IMG/VR virus record: IMGVR_UViG_3300025876_000006
Coordinates: 106,717-170,716 of that record
DNA length: 64,000 nt
DNA from: a virus
Strand: one strand, 5' to 3'
Shown here: piece after piece, positions 8,494 through 17,096 of the stretch
How the letters are laid out: each line of letters opens with the position of its first letter
Position numbering within the stretch: the first letter of the stretch is position 1
Notes under the pieces: generated by a model
The model's input: the letters and a program-made list of their open reading frames with translations, nothing else
What the model was told of the DNA's origin: nothing
The model's database searches: none
Program-made: the position numbers and the translations under genes

Positions 8494-10050
8494 ATGGATA
8501 TTAACAAACTAAGATTTAAGGATTTCGTATTAACTGAAGGTATTTCATCAGGCTCTATTGAGAAAGCTACCTTTTTAATGATTAAGTATTTAAAAAAGAA
8601 GACGGGTTTAAACCTTTTCGCAATGCCAGAGCTAGAGCAATATAAAGGATCTGCTGGTAAAGGATTTGGTTTACGTTTGTTCGCTAATAAGAATGGTATA
8701 TCCGTTCGATTAAACTTCTCTTCAACAAGAGCTCAAACGAATGCATTAACCGGATTTGATGTTTGGTTAGGAGACGGTAAACCATCAACACGAGTTGAGT
8801 TTGCTAATATGACAAGCGTTGTTAAAATCCTTCCTATTGTTGCTGAAATCATTAATAACAAAGGTTCAAACAGTAAAGTAGTTTATACTATTCCAGATGG
8901 AGTTCCTTTAAATGAAGGATACGCATATGGAACAGATTCCATTCTTTTAAAAGAAGCAGCGGGAGCTGGTGATGTTCCAGCAATGTTTGATGATATTGTT
9001 GATATGATTGTATCTCCTAACTTTTCAAAAGGGAAGATCTATAGGAAATATAAAAGTGCTGGAGTTAAAGTATTCGAAGCTCTTGAAGAAGTATATCCAA
9101 AGAACATTACCAAGCAAGGCGTTAAATATGTATTTGACGGTAAGCCTGCAGTAGTACAAAAGATCAAGAAAGATAAATCTAAAATTCTTGAAATGATTGG
9201 CGCTAACGAAGGTAAAGTAACTAAAGGGAGTGCTAAAGAAACATATGCTGATAATTCAAATGCAGATGAGCTTTTAAATGATAGAGAACGATTAAGTTTT
9301 GAAGCTCAGTTAGAAGATCTTGAGAATCTATTGAAACTAACCGTTAATGGCGCAGCGAACGCAATCTTTATTGCTGGGCGTGGCGGAGTTGGTAAAACGT
9401 TTACTACAGAAAAGATTCTTGGTGAAATGGGTTATAGAGATGGAGCTGGTTACTTTAAGAACACTGGTTCTGCTAGTGCGGCTGGAATGTATTCTCTATT
9501 ATTTAAATATAAGAATGAAATTATCTTCTTCGATGATAGTGACGATGCTCTTAAAGACCAAGAAAGCCGTAACCTTTTAAAAGCTGCAACCGATACCAAA
9601 AAGATTCGTAAACTCGTTTGGAACAAGATGGGTAAGAATGTTGCAGAGCCTGATGAAATGACTGACGATGAAATCCTTGATGCTGGATTAATTCCACGTT
9701 ACTTTGAATTCACGGGCAAGATCATCTTTATCTCTAACCTTAAGATGAACAAGCTTGATCCTGATGGCGCACTAAGAACTCGAGCATTTATTATTGATAT
9801 TGATCCAACCGAAGGCGAAATTTACGACTTTATGGATAAGATTGTCGGTAAGATTTCTTTAGAAGAAGGTTTAACTCTTGATTTAACAGAACGTAAACGA
9901 GTAGTTGATCTATTAAGAAAAGGAAAAAGTAAGCAATCATCAAACCTTCGTAAGCTATCCCGTGGTTTAAATATGGCCGCTGGAGCTTTAAAAGCAGGTG
10001 TTGCCGTTGCCGATAAAGAGTTGGCTCGTATGATTGAAATTTACGCTTAA
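8494..10050 (+). CDS. P-loop ATPase with capsid-targeting-like leader
   Basis: 518 aa. The N-terminus reads F-K-D-F-V-L-T-E-G, a leader like those of T4 internal head proteins, with an LTE|G cleavage candidate at 15/16 and a second, L-L-K-E|A, at 154/155. Walker A is A-G-R-G-G-V-G-K-T at 294-302 and Walker B is E-I-I-F-F-D-D-S-D-D near 340, followed by an AAA-type sensor strand K-I-I-F-I-S-N. Similar proteins are conserved, with unknown function, in marine T4-like phages as far as I recall. It follows a late promoter and heads a run of leader-bearing genes. It may be a packaged ATPase released at infection, or may act during assembly. Confidence 0.7.
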   Translation: MDINKLRFKDFVLTEGISSGSIEKATFLMIKYLKKKTGLNLFAMPELEQYKGSAGKGFGLRLFANKNGISVRLNFSSTRAQTNALTGFDVWLGDGKPSTRVEFANMTSVVKILPIVAEIINNKGSNSKVVYTIPDGVPLNEGYAYGTDSILLKEAAGAGDVPAMFDDIVDMIVSPNFSKGKIYRKYKSAGVKVFEALEEVYPKNITKQGVKYVFDGKPAVVQKIKKDKSKILEMIGANEGKVTKGSAKETYADNSNADELLNDRERLSFEAQLEDLENLLKLTVNGAANAIFIAGRGGVGKTFTTEKILGEMGYRDGAGYFKNTGSASAAGMYSLLFKYKNEIIFFDDSDDALKDQESRNLLKAATDTKKIRKLVWNKMGKNVAEPDEMTDDEILDAGLIPRYFEFTGKIIFISNLKMNKLDPDGALRTRAFIIDIDPTEGEIYDFMDKIVGKISLEEGLTLDLTERKRVVDLLRKGKSKQSSNLRKLSRGLNMAAGALKAGVAVADKELARMIEIYA

Positions 10051-10061
10051 TAAATAATAAT

Positions 10062-11444
10062 ATGAAATCATTTCAAACTTTCTTAATTGAGGGAACCAAG
10101 TTAACTCCCCGTGAATTAAAAAAACCAGCTACTGGAGGGCCGAACTCTGGAGTTTCTCGCCTTGAAATTCTTTCTAATAAAATTAGAAAACAAGAACCTT
10201 TAACTTTAGCAAATGGTAAAACGTTTATTGTGACTGATACTGCTGGAGCTTTATCTTCTATTGAACAATTTAGAAAAGACGGAATGGCTTTTAAACTAAT
10301 TGGAAAAAGCGGATCGGAAATTTCATCGTCGGATCTATTAAAAACGCTTGAGTTTGGTGGTGGTACTGGAGCTGGTGGTGGAACAAAAAATACAGCAATT
10401 GGAGAATCTGCTCAATGTGTATGGATGGCCGCAATGGTTGAAATTGGATATGATAAACCAATTGAAAGTTTTACTGATGAAGTATTAACTAAAGCGTTTA
10501 AAAAGGTAAGTGTTGGAAAAACTTCGTTAAAAGATATTTTAAGTATTGATGAGAGTTGGAAAACATCCTCATATTTAACAGCACACTTCGCAATTAAAGA
10601 GCGTCTTATTGAAAGAGGTATGACTTTTCATAGAGATGATTCTCTTATGAAAGAAATTTATAAAGCTAAAAACACAGCTTTTAAAAATAACGATTTTAAA
10701 CCACTTACAGATGATAAATGGAACCCAGGCGATATTTGGGTGGCTGATTCTGACTTTAAATTATCAGAATTAAAAACTGATACACTAGAAGGATTTAATG
10801 ATGATATACTCGACTTATATTTACAAAAGAGACTTGTTGGTATTTCATTAAAGAAAGTTTCTAAAGCAGTAAAAGGAGTTGAAAAAAATGTTACTCGTCC
10901 ACCAGAAACTGAAGATTACAAATTTGTAGCAGGCCATATTAAAGCGTTAACACGAGGAGAATGGTATACAAGTAAAACTAATTATATTACTTATATGGGC
11001 GGGCAACTAGATATTAGAGCAAACACCGGTTTTGGTTCTCATAAAGTAGAAATTAAAGGTAAAGGCGCCAGAGGAGGCGGAGCTTCTTGGGGCGTTATGT
11101 CTGATGCTGCTAAAAGAATTTATCGAAAAGAACTTCCAAAAAATAATAAAATGAAAAAAGATGCTAAACTAATAGCATCTGGTGATAAAAGAGCAGTTCA
11201 AAATTTTACTAAGTTATTACAAACCGTGGATAAAAAAATATCCAATGCAGAAGTAATAGAAAAATTAGCAAGTCTTGGCAAAAACGCTGATATATGGGTT
11301 CACGGTAAACTAGGTGGCCTTTATGTATTACAATTAATATCAAAAGGTGGCCAAAAGGCAAATAAGTTTATTACTCAGATAATTAACTATGCTGGTAGTT
11401 CTACTTCAGACTCAAGCGCATATATTATTCTAAAAGAGAAATAA
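10062..11444 (+). CDS. PD-(D/E)XK-like nuclease with internal-protein leader
   Basis: 460 aa. The leader is MKSFQTFLIEG, with LIE|G as a likely prohead-protease site at 10/11. The body contains N-P-G-D-I-W at 221-226 and, after about 35 residues, G-I-S-L-K-K at 260-265, the D...(S/E)xK spacing of the PD-(D/E)XK nuclease core. A Gly-rich loop lies at 99-107. I recall related proteins in marine T4-like phages without assigned activity. If packaged, it could be injected to cut host DNA or counter defence. The nuclease assignment rests on two short motifs. Confidence 0.5.
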   Translation: MKSFQTFLIEGTKLTPRELKKPATGGPNSGVSRLEILSNKIRKQEPLTLANGKTFIVTDTAGALSSIEQFRKDGMAFKLIGKSGSEISSSDLLKTLEFGGGTGAGGGTKNTAIGESAQCVWMAAMVEIGYDKPIESFTDEVLTKAFKKVSVGKTSLKDILSIDESWKTSSYLTAHFAIKERLIERGMTFHRDDSLMKEIYKAKNTAFKNNDFKPLTDDKWNPGDIWVADSDFKLSELKTDTLEGFNDDILDLYLQKRLVGISLKKVSKAVKGVEKNVTRPPETEDYKFVAGHIKALTRGEWYTSKTNYITYMGGQLDIRANTGFGSHKVEIKGKGARGGGASWGVMSDAAKRIYRKELPKNNKMKKDAKLIASGDKRAVQNFTKLLQTVDKKISNAEVIEKLASLGKNADIWVHGKLGGLYVLQLISKGGQKANKFITQIINYAGSSTSDSSAYIILKEK

Positions 11445-11459
11445 TATTATTAGTATCAA

Positions 11460-11543
11460 ATGAAGATATTAACATTCATACTAATAGTTATAGTACTAAC
11501 CTCATGTGGCATTGCGCCTCCTGAGTGTATGATTGGGCATTAA
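11460..11543 (+). CDS. 27-aa lipoprotein
   Basis: The reading frame encodes a hydrophobic signal (MKILTFILIVIV) ending in a lipobox L-T-S-C, followed by GIAPPECMIGH. This is a bacterial lipoprotein signal with a mature peptide of only 12 residues. It follows the nuclease gene and ends one base before the stop of the convergent gene. Tiny phage lipoproteins can be outer spanins or superinfection-exclusion factors. No inner-spanin partner is visible, so the role stays open. Confidence 0.55.
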   Translation: MKILTFILIVIVLTSCGIAPPECMIGH

Positions 11544-13124
11544 TTAATCTTCGACCCAAACCGCGGCCAAAGATACTCGAGCAAGACTTTCAGTTGATTG
11601 CACAATAAATGAAATGCTGCTATTTGGTGGAACTACAATTCTTAGATCCCCAAGATTAATCGAAGAACTTCCCCCGCCAGGTACTTCAAACATGTAAATT
11701 GGCAGATTGTTGTCAACTGTTGTGCTTACATCTCCTATAGTATCTGAATAATATACAGATGAATTTTCCTCGCTTCTTGTGTTATACTCAAGCTCAGGTA
11801 ATCCATTAAAATTATAATATACTGATACAAGTACAGGCGTTCCAGCTGGATTTGTTAAGAATGCCGAATTAATATTTTTTAATAAAACTTCTCTAGTATT
11901 AATTTTATTCTTATAAATTAATCTATTATGTAAAGTTAATACATGATGATAATCATCTGCAGATAAGTTAGGGTTTTCATCATATGTAATTGATGTAGCA
12001 GTTGGCAGTTTTGTATTTTCTATTAAACCTTCAATTGCGCCTAACATAGAACCACCTGATACATAAATATCAGTTCCAGTTCCACCTAAACTTGCAGCAA
12101 TCCATCCAACCTTTAACGATGGGTTATCAACGTGAACATCATCATAATTATTTGCATATTTTATTTCATGGAAAACAATCATGTCTCCATTTAACGGGTT
12201 TTCAATAGAGAATCTAATTTGCCCAGCACCAAGCCATCTAAAATTAATTTGGAAAACGTTTAATTTAGTTGGATTTAATATTGCTCTACTATAACCATTA
12301 CCATCAAGAGTATCACCATTAAAGTCTTCTTGGTATGTCCAATTATTAGTATGATTTACACCACCTTGAAGAACTGAAAGAGTAGCAGTAACGCCAGTTG
12401 AATCTGTATCAGAAAAAGAAAATGTTCCGGTTTTAGGCCCAACCCCAGTTGATAAAAAACAAACTTTATCAGCAACATATTCTAAAATCCAAAAATCACT
12501 TATAATACCATGATGTATTTTTCTTGCCACATCATTGGCAGTATCTCCTGCTAAGACTGCAATAACAAAATCTTCATCATTTAATGTTACGGTAATATTT
12601 CCAGATGTTGTGGCTGAATTACTAATAACAATATTATGAATATGGGCTTTACCTTTATTCTGTAAAAGAACTCCAAATTTATCACCATCAAAGCCAACCT
12701 GTATAGCTTGCTCTTGCGCAAAGAATCCCGCTCTTTGAGTATAACCGATGGCTCCTTCTGTAAATTGAGCAGTGAACCGTGTTAACGCGCCCTGCCCTGG
12801 TCTATATCTTACTGCTCTTTTTGATCTAATAACGCCATAACCACCCAATGAAGTTCCGGTTCTACATTCTAGTAAAGTGTTTGAGGCTATTGCAGATCCA
12901 CTCTCAGATTCATAAGACTCAAATAGTCTTTCATCTAAACCATATAAACCATCCAATTGAAATACCGGCGTAATAGGAACACTCACATGTTCTCCAAATA
13001 CGCTTACTGCTGAAGCGCTTGATGTTTTAACTGGATTACCATATTCATCAACCGCTAATGACGCCTCAAAAAGCGAGGTATTATCATTAAGATAATTTTG
13101 AGAGGTTCTATTCCACTGGGCCAT
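11544..13124 (-). CDS. virion structural protein, marine-phage type
   Basis: 526 aa from the ATG at 13124 (M-A-Q-W-N-R-T-S-Q), chosen because a TATAAATA late promoter sits 5 nt upstream. A longer reading to 13187 would run through it. The protein is beta-rich and Ser/Thr/Gly-rich, with a middle segment E-D-F-N-G-D...G-N-G-Y-S and F-R-W-L-G-A-G-Q-I-R-F that I know from large structural proteins of marine phages. It has no catalytic motif. It is transcribed against the surrounding late genes, with a divergent metallopeptidase gene upstream. A capsid decoration, tail or fibre component is plausible. Confidence 0.6.
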   Translation of the reverse strand: MAQWNRTSQNYLNDNTSLFEASLAVDEYGNPVKTSSASAVSVFGEHVSVPITPVFQLDGLYGLDERLFESYESESGSAIASNTLLECRTGTSLGGYGVIRSKRAVRYRPGQGALTRFTAQFTEGAIGYTQRAGFFAQEQAIQVGFDGDKFGVLLQNKGKAHIHNIVISNSATTSGNITVTLNDEDFVIAVLAGDTANDVARKIHHGIISDFWILEYVADKVCFLSTGVGPKTGTFSFSDTDSTGVTATLSVLQGGVNHTNNWTYQEDFNGDTLDGNGYSRAILNPTKLNVFQINFRWLGAGQIRFSIENPLNGDMIVFHEIKYANNYDDVHVDNPSLKVGWIAASLGGTGTDIYVSGGSMLGAIEGLIENTKLPTATSITYDENPNLSADDYHHVLTLHNRLIYKNKINTREVLLKNINSAFLTNPAGTPVLVSVYYNFNGLPELEYNTRSEENSSVYYSDTIGDVSTTVDNNLPIYMFEVPGGGSSSINLGDLRIVVPPNSSISFIVQSTESLARVSLAAVWVED

Positions 13125-13129
13125 ACTTT

Positions 13130-13137
13130 TATTTATA
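13130..13137 (-). promoter_or_regulatory. late promoter TATAAATA (minus strand)
   Basis: The exact motif on the minus strand, 5 nt from the ATG at 13124. Transcription would begin at or inside the start codon, giving little or no leader. Confidence 0.65.
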
Positions 13138-13152
13138 CAAATAAATAACTTT

Positions 13153-13587
13153 ATGAAGAGGATACGGGTATATGGTTGTTTGGACAAACCTAAGTTAAAA
13201 AAAGAAATACGTGAAGCTGCGTCTCTTTTTATTCAAGATCTTTTACCACGTAAACGCAAGTATGATATAACAATAACAATATCTTCAGGTTTATCTAAAA
13301 AAGTAGGATCCTTTGGAGAATGCTGGTCATGGTCTCGTAATGAATATACAGTTAAGATCGACGGATCTCAAACAAAGGAAAATATTTTTAAAACACTTGC
13401 TCATGAATTTGTACACGTTAAACAATTCTCAGTTGGAGAATTAAAATTCTTAACTAAATTTGATGTTTGGCAAGGAACCGTATATTACCATGGAGCTAAA
13501 TACGAAACTCTTCCATGGGAAAGGGAAGCAACTCAATATGAAAAAATTCTATATAACAAACATATTGTCAATAAAAGACAATTATAA
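13153..13587 (+). CDS. HExxH zinc metallopeptidase
   Basis: 144 aa. The zinc-binding helix is T-L-A-H-E-F-V-H-V-K at 81-90 (H84, E85, H88), with a likely third ligand in P-W-E-R-E-A at 121-126. Size and layout match small SprT/gluzincin-like peptidases common in phages. No signal peptide is seen. It could process virion proteins or act on host proteins. It lies divergently from the structural gene at 13124 and directly before the ligase-like gene. A late promoter for the latter overlaps its 3' end. Confidence 0.7.
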   Translation: MKRIRVYGCLDKPKLKKEIREAASLFIQDLLPRKRKYDITITISSGLSKKVGSFGECWSWSRNEYTVKIDGSQTKENIFKTLAHEFVHVKQFSVGELKFLTKFDVWQGTVYYHGAKYETLPWEREATQYEKILYNKHIVNKRQL

Positions 13588-13590
13588 ATA
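13583..13590 (+). promoter_or_regulatory. late promoter TATAAATA
   Basis: It overlaps the stop of the metallopeptidase gene and lies 8 nt before the ATG at 13599. Confidence 0.6.
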
Positions 13591-13598
13591 CTAAATAA

Positions 13599-14522
13599 AT
13601 GAAGTCCTTTAAAGAATATATTGGTGAAGCTGCTAAAACACAAAAGCAGTTCATTGCTCACCTTGATAAAATGCCACCACTCAAATTTCTTGAACTTGCA
13701 AAACGTCTTGATAAAGAAATGGGCGGAGTTCTTTCAAAGGATAATGCTGAGATCAGAGAGAAGATGGATGGTTCAGCTCTTCGTATTGGTTTAGATGAGA
13801 AGGGGCGATTCTTTGCTCAAACTTCTACATCGCCTTCATTTTTTAACTTTGGCGATTTTAGAAAGCGTTTTTCTAAGCATGGTGAAGAAGCCGCACTTAT
13901 GGGAGACAAGTGGGATGATATTTTTAAAATGATAAAGAGTGACTCCAAGGTTAATGCCATTCTTAAAAAGTATAATACTAAAAACGGTATTAAGGTTGTT
14001 GGAGAGATTATGTATCCTCCGCTTGGTATTGATTTACTTGATAAAATGCGATTTATTCGTATTGATTATGAGAAGAAAAAACTTGGTTCTGATTATACCT
14101 TCGTTCCTTTTTACGTTATGGATAATGAAAATAACATACATCCAAAAGAAAAAGAAATCTTTAAAGAACTATACAAGATATCAAATTCTAAACGTAAATA
14201 TGTCAATACCGTTGTTTTAAAGGATAAAGACATTAATATTAAAACGGATTTGAGTATTGTAAACAACGATCTTGTTAAGAAATATAAAAATTTAAATGAT
14301 ATATTGGTATCAAGGAAGCATATAGATCGTGAGTTAAAGGAAAAAATTAAAAACGAAATTTTACTTCTACAGCGTAAACTGGCCGCTAAAATTCTTTCAT
14401 ATGTTGATGGTGGTTTATTAGGAAAAGATTTTGAAGGTATTGTAATTAAACTCAGTGACGGATCACTAATCAAAATTATTTCTGATAAGTTTAAGAACAC
14501 CACCTTTGATAAAAACCGCTAA
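13599..14522 (+). CDS. ATP-dependent ligase-like nucleotidyltransferase with capsid leader
   Basis: 307 aa. The leader MKSFKEYIGEAA carries the classical I-G-E|A cleavage motif at 10/11. The covalent nucleotidyltransferase motifs follow: motif I E-K-M-D-G at 54-58 (Lys55 as AMP acceptor), motif III V-V-G-E-I-M-Y-P, motif IV F-E-G-I-V-I-K near 278-284, and motif V L-I-K-I-I. This is the adenylation core of DNA/RNA ligases without an obvious OB fold or DNA-binding domain. It could seal nicks in packaged or injected DNA, or be an RNA ligase. The leader implies the enzyme is carried inside the head. Confidence 0.7.
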   Translation: MKSFKEYIGEAAKTQKQFIAHLDKMPPLKFLELAKRLDKEMGGVLSKDNAEIREKMDGSALRIGLDEKGRFFAQTSTSPSFFNFGDFRKRFSKHGEEAALMGDKWDDIFKMIKSDSKVNAILKKYNTKNGIKVVGEIMYPPLGIDLLDKMRFIRIDYEKKKLGSDYTFVPFYVMDNENNIHPKEKEIFKELYKISNSKRKYVNTVVLKDKDINIKTDLSIVNNDLVKKYKNLNDILVSRKHIDRELKEKIKNEILLLQRKLAAKILSYVDGGLLGKDFEGIVIKLSDGSLIKIISDKFKNTTFDKNR

Positions 14523-14536
14523 TAAATAATAATATA

Positions 14537-15442
14537 ATGCTAGCATATAAACAATTTTTAGAAAATAAACGGCAGCTGTCTGAAGGTGGTAACGCTGTTA
14601 AAGGAGTCGGACCGATTAATCAAGAGAATTCTATTCCTACATATAATAAAATTCTTAGTGAGTTTTTGCCAAAGCTTAAACTTAAAGATAAGCATGTAGC
14701 GAGTCTTGGCTCTACTGGTAAAAAAGGACCAAAGCAAACCTCAGGCGATATTGATATTGCTCTTGATGCTACCGAGCTTTTAAAATCAAATAAGATTGAC
14801 ACATATGCAGATCTAATGGATTTTATTGTTGTTACAGTTAAATCTTTAGGATATGATTATAAAGATATGCGTAGTATTGGTATTGTTAGTATTGCATATC
14901 CAATTGTTAATGACGATAAGTTACAAGCAGATAAACTTGTTCAAGTAGACTTTATGGTTGTTGAAAATCTTAAACATGCAACATGGGCTTTTCACAGTCC
15001 TTCATATCTTGAGTCCAATCTAAAGGGTTTATATAGAAACGAATTAAACTTTGCTGTCGCTAAATATGCTGGATTTAAAGTAACTGAAAGAGACAAAGAA
15101 AGCAAAGAAGCCGTTACATGGCAGCGCTTTTGGTGGGATATTAAACGAGGCTTAAGTAAAGGAACACAAACTCGATTAAGTGCAAAGACTGGTAAAATTG
15201 TAAAAGGCACTAGACCGTTAACAAAAAACGATATTTCTGATGAGCCTGATGATATTGTTAAGTTCCTATATGGAGAGAAATATAAAGCAAGAGATATTTT
15301 AACTTTTGATGATGCTCTTAATGCTATTATGAGTAATGATTTTCCTTATAAGAAACAAAGGAAGACTATTTTAAAAGCTGCATCCGAATCTATACAAAAG
15401 AAAGGCTTCCCTATTCCGAAGCAAATGGCCAAATATATATAA
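14537..15442 (+). CDS. pol-beta-fold nucleotidyltransferase with capsid leader
   Basis: 301 aa. The leader is MLAYKQFLENKRQLSEGG, with L-S-E|G at 16/17. The catalytic signature is L-G-S-T-G (57-61), then G-D-I-D-I (70-74, D71 and D73) and a third Asp in V-Q-V-D-F (D138). These are the hG[G/S]...DxD...D residues of pol-beta-type nucleotidyltransferases (MNT, poly(A) polymerase, CCA enzyme). The C-terminal 130 residues are basic and may bind nucleic acid. The substrate could be protein, tRNA or a small molecule. It is a promising injected effector because this fold includes toxins and antitoxins. Confidence 0.65.
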   Translation: MLAYKQFLENKRQLSEGGNAVKGVGPINQENSIPTYNKILSEFLPKLKLKDKHVASLGSTGKKGPKQTSGDIDIALDATELLKSNKIDTYADLMDFIVVTVKSLGYDYKDMRSIGIVSIAYPIVNDDKLQADKLVQVDFMVVENLKHATWAFHSPSYLESNLKGLYRNELNFAVAKYAGFKVTERDKESKEAVTWQRFWWDIKRGLSKGTQTRLSAKTGKIVKGTRPLTKNDISDEPDDIVKFLYGEKYKARDILTFDDALNAIMSNDFPYKKQRKTILKAASESIQKKGFPIPKQMAKYI

Positions 15443-15455
15443 CATATAACAAACG

Positions 15456-16151
15456 ATGGAAGAATTTCAAAAAAACGATATGGCTGAAGGCCGCTCATGG
15501 AAATCTATAGGACACTATACCGCAGATGGTAAAGAGTGGGCTGGAGATCAACATGCGCATAATGGTCAAATAATGACTGGTAAGACGCATGATAAAAATA
15601 GTGTTTACTTATATCATTATAAAGAATTATCTGCTGAAGTGAGAAAAAAAATCGATGCAGAAATTGAAGAAGCAGAAAAGGATTTACGCTTACGTGACCT
15701 TGAAGTTGTTGATCCAACCGATGGCAGTTGGGGCGATGAAATGGGCTTCTTAAATCGTCGATATATGAAACGTCATAATTCGTATGTTACTGAAGATTCC
15801 GAAGACGAATGCTATAGTGAAGCGTTAACCGCTATTCAACGAATTAAGCGTAGAGCGATAATGCGTAAAAGCAAAGCGGCTATTGCTCGTGGCCGACGTC
15901 GTTCTGAAAAGAAAAAACCAACACTTAAGGTAATGAAGAATAGAGCTTTGAAAGCTGCTAGGAACCTTTTATTTAAAAAGTTGGCGGGTCAACGATCAAA
16001 AGATGAGTTGAGCTTTTCTGAAAGATCTAGAATTGAAAAGGTTCTATCAAAAAAACAAGGGAAGATCAAAGCGATTGCTAAAAAGATTTTACCAAAATTA
16101 ATCCAAAAGGAAAAAGCGAAGCGTGCTAAAAAAGCAGCAGAAAAGAAATAA
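15456..16151 (+). CDS. basic internal virion protein, conserved in T4-like marine phages
   Basis: 231 aa in two parts. Residues 1-120 are mixed and Asp/His-rich, with a possible M-A-E|G cleavage site at 11/12. Residues 120-231 are strongly basic and helical, with R-I-K-R-R, A-R-G-R-R-R and D-E-L-S-F-S-E-R, and a Lys/Ala-rich end. I recognise this C-terminal block from marine T4-like phages, where it is annotated as hypothetical or head-associated. The charge suggests binding to packaged DNA. Its stop overlaps the next start (TAATG). Confidence 0.6.
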   Translation: MEEFQKNDMAEGRSWKSIGHYTADGKEWAGDQHAHNGQIMTGKTHDKNSVYLYHYKELSAEVRKKIDAEIEEAEKDLRLRDLEVVDPTDGSWGDEMGFLNRRYMKRHNSYVTEDSEDECYSEALTAIQRIKRRAIMRKSKAAIARGRRRSEKKKPTLKVMKNRALKAARNLLFKKLAGQRSKDELSFSERSRIEKVLSKKQGKIKAIAKKILPKLIQKEKAKRAKKAAEKK

Positions 16152-16954
16152 TGAAATCATTTAAAACATTTATTAAAGAAAAGGAAGTCAAAACATTGGT
16201 GACTACCTTTGGCCGTTTTAACCCGCCACATGTTGGACACGCCGTAAACTTTAAAGAGTTAGCAGCAGCAGCTAAAAAAGAAAAAGCGGATTATAGAATT
16301 TACTCTTCGCAGTCGCAGGACGCTAAAAGGAATCCATTAGGATATGAAGAAAAAATTAAATTTCTTAGAAAGCTTTTTCCTCAACACGCTCGTAGTATTT
16401 ACTTAGACAAAAAGGTTAAAAACCCATTTGATGTTGCTAAACAAGCTTATGCAGATGGTTATGAGAAACTTGTTATTGCGGTTGGGCCAGATCGTGCGAA
16501 CGAATTTAAAGATATGTTATTGAAATATAACAAAGAAGGTGGTATATTTTATTTTCCTGCCGGTATTGAAATTGTTGATACTGGAAAGGGTAAAAGGATT
16601 TCAAGCGCCACTCTTATGAGAAAGTCTGCAGAAAATAATGACCTTGCAACCTTTGCTAAAAATCTTCCTAAAACCTTTAAAGAAGTTGAAAAGTTATTTA
16701 ATGCAGTAAGGAAAGGAATGGGTTTAAAAGAATCTACCAACTTCCGCAAACATATTGATATAAATCCAAATGAAGCGCGTGAGCGTTTTTTCAATAAGGA
16801 AATCTTTAATGAAAATGATAAAGTTATAAGTATAAAGGATAATAAAACTTATACTATTAAAGAGCGCTTTAGTAATTACGTTAGCGCAGCTGATGGCACC
16901 ACTATTAAAAAGTTTTTTATAACAGATATAATCCCTATTAATGAAAACCCTTAA
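16151..16954 (+). CDS. NMN-adenylyltransferase-like nucleotidyltransferase with capsid leader
   Basis: 267 aa. The leader MKSFKTFIKEK is followed by T-T-F-G-R-F-N-P-P-H-V-G-H at 18-30, the HxGH nucleotidyltransferase motif in the 'GRFNPPHxGH' form typical of NadM/NadR and many phage homologues. R-I-S-S-A-T-L-M-R matches the ISSTxLR motif. The C-terminal 70 residues are a separate beta-rich domain. It may make NAD+ or another dinucleotide. In the context of anti-phage NAD depletion this could matter, but the substrate is not determined by motif. Confidence 0.7.
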   Translation: MKSFKTFIKEKEVKTLVTTFGRFNPPHVGHAVNFKELAAAAKKEKADYRIYSSQSQDAKRNPLGYEEKIKFLRKLFPQHARSIYLDKKVKNPFDVAKQAYADGYEKLVIAVGPDRANEFKDMLLKYNKEGGIFYFPAGIEIVDTGKGKRISSATLMRKSAENNDLATFAKNLPKTFKEVEKLFNAVRKGMGLKESTNFRKHIDINPNEARERFFNKEIFNENDKVISIKDNKTYTIKERFSNYVSAADGTTIKKFFITDIIPINENP

Positions 16955-17084
16955 ACTTATAATTTTATCTAGCTATATTTTTATTGGGACGTCGTGTGTT
17001 CGTCCTCACTCAATAAACCTGCAAATGGAACAACTTCCAGCCGAAGAATTAGAAACAACTTTAAACCTTAAATGGAAACTTTAA
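16941..17084 (+). CDS. 47-aa lipoprotein
   Basis: It begins inside the end of the preceding gene (ATG 16941, overlap 14 nt). Residues 1-18 form a signal peptide (MKTLKLIILSSYIFIG) ending in the lipobox G-T-S-C, followed by a 29-residue mature tail with Q-M-E-Q-L-P-A-E-E. It is the second tiny lipoprotein in the same block as 11460-11543. Candidate roles are outer spanin or surface exclusion. No homologue is recognised. Confidence 0.55.
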   Translation: MKTLKLIILSSYIFIGTSCVRPHSINLQMEQLPAEELETTLNLKWKL

Positions 17085-17096
17085 CAAACAAATAAA

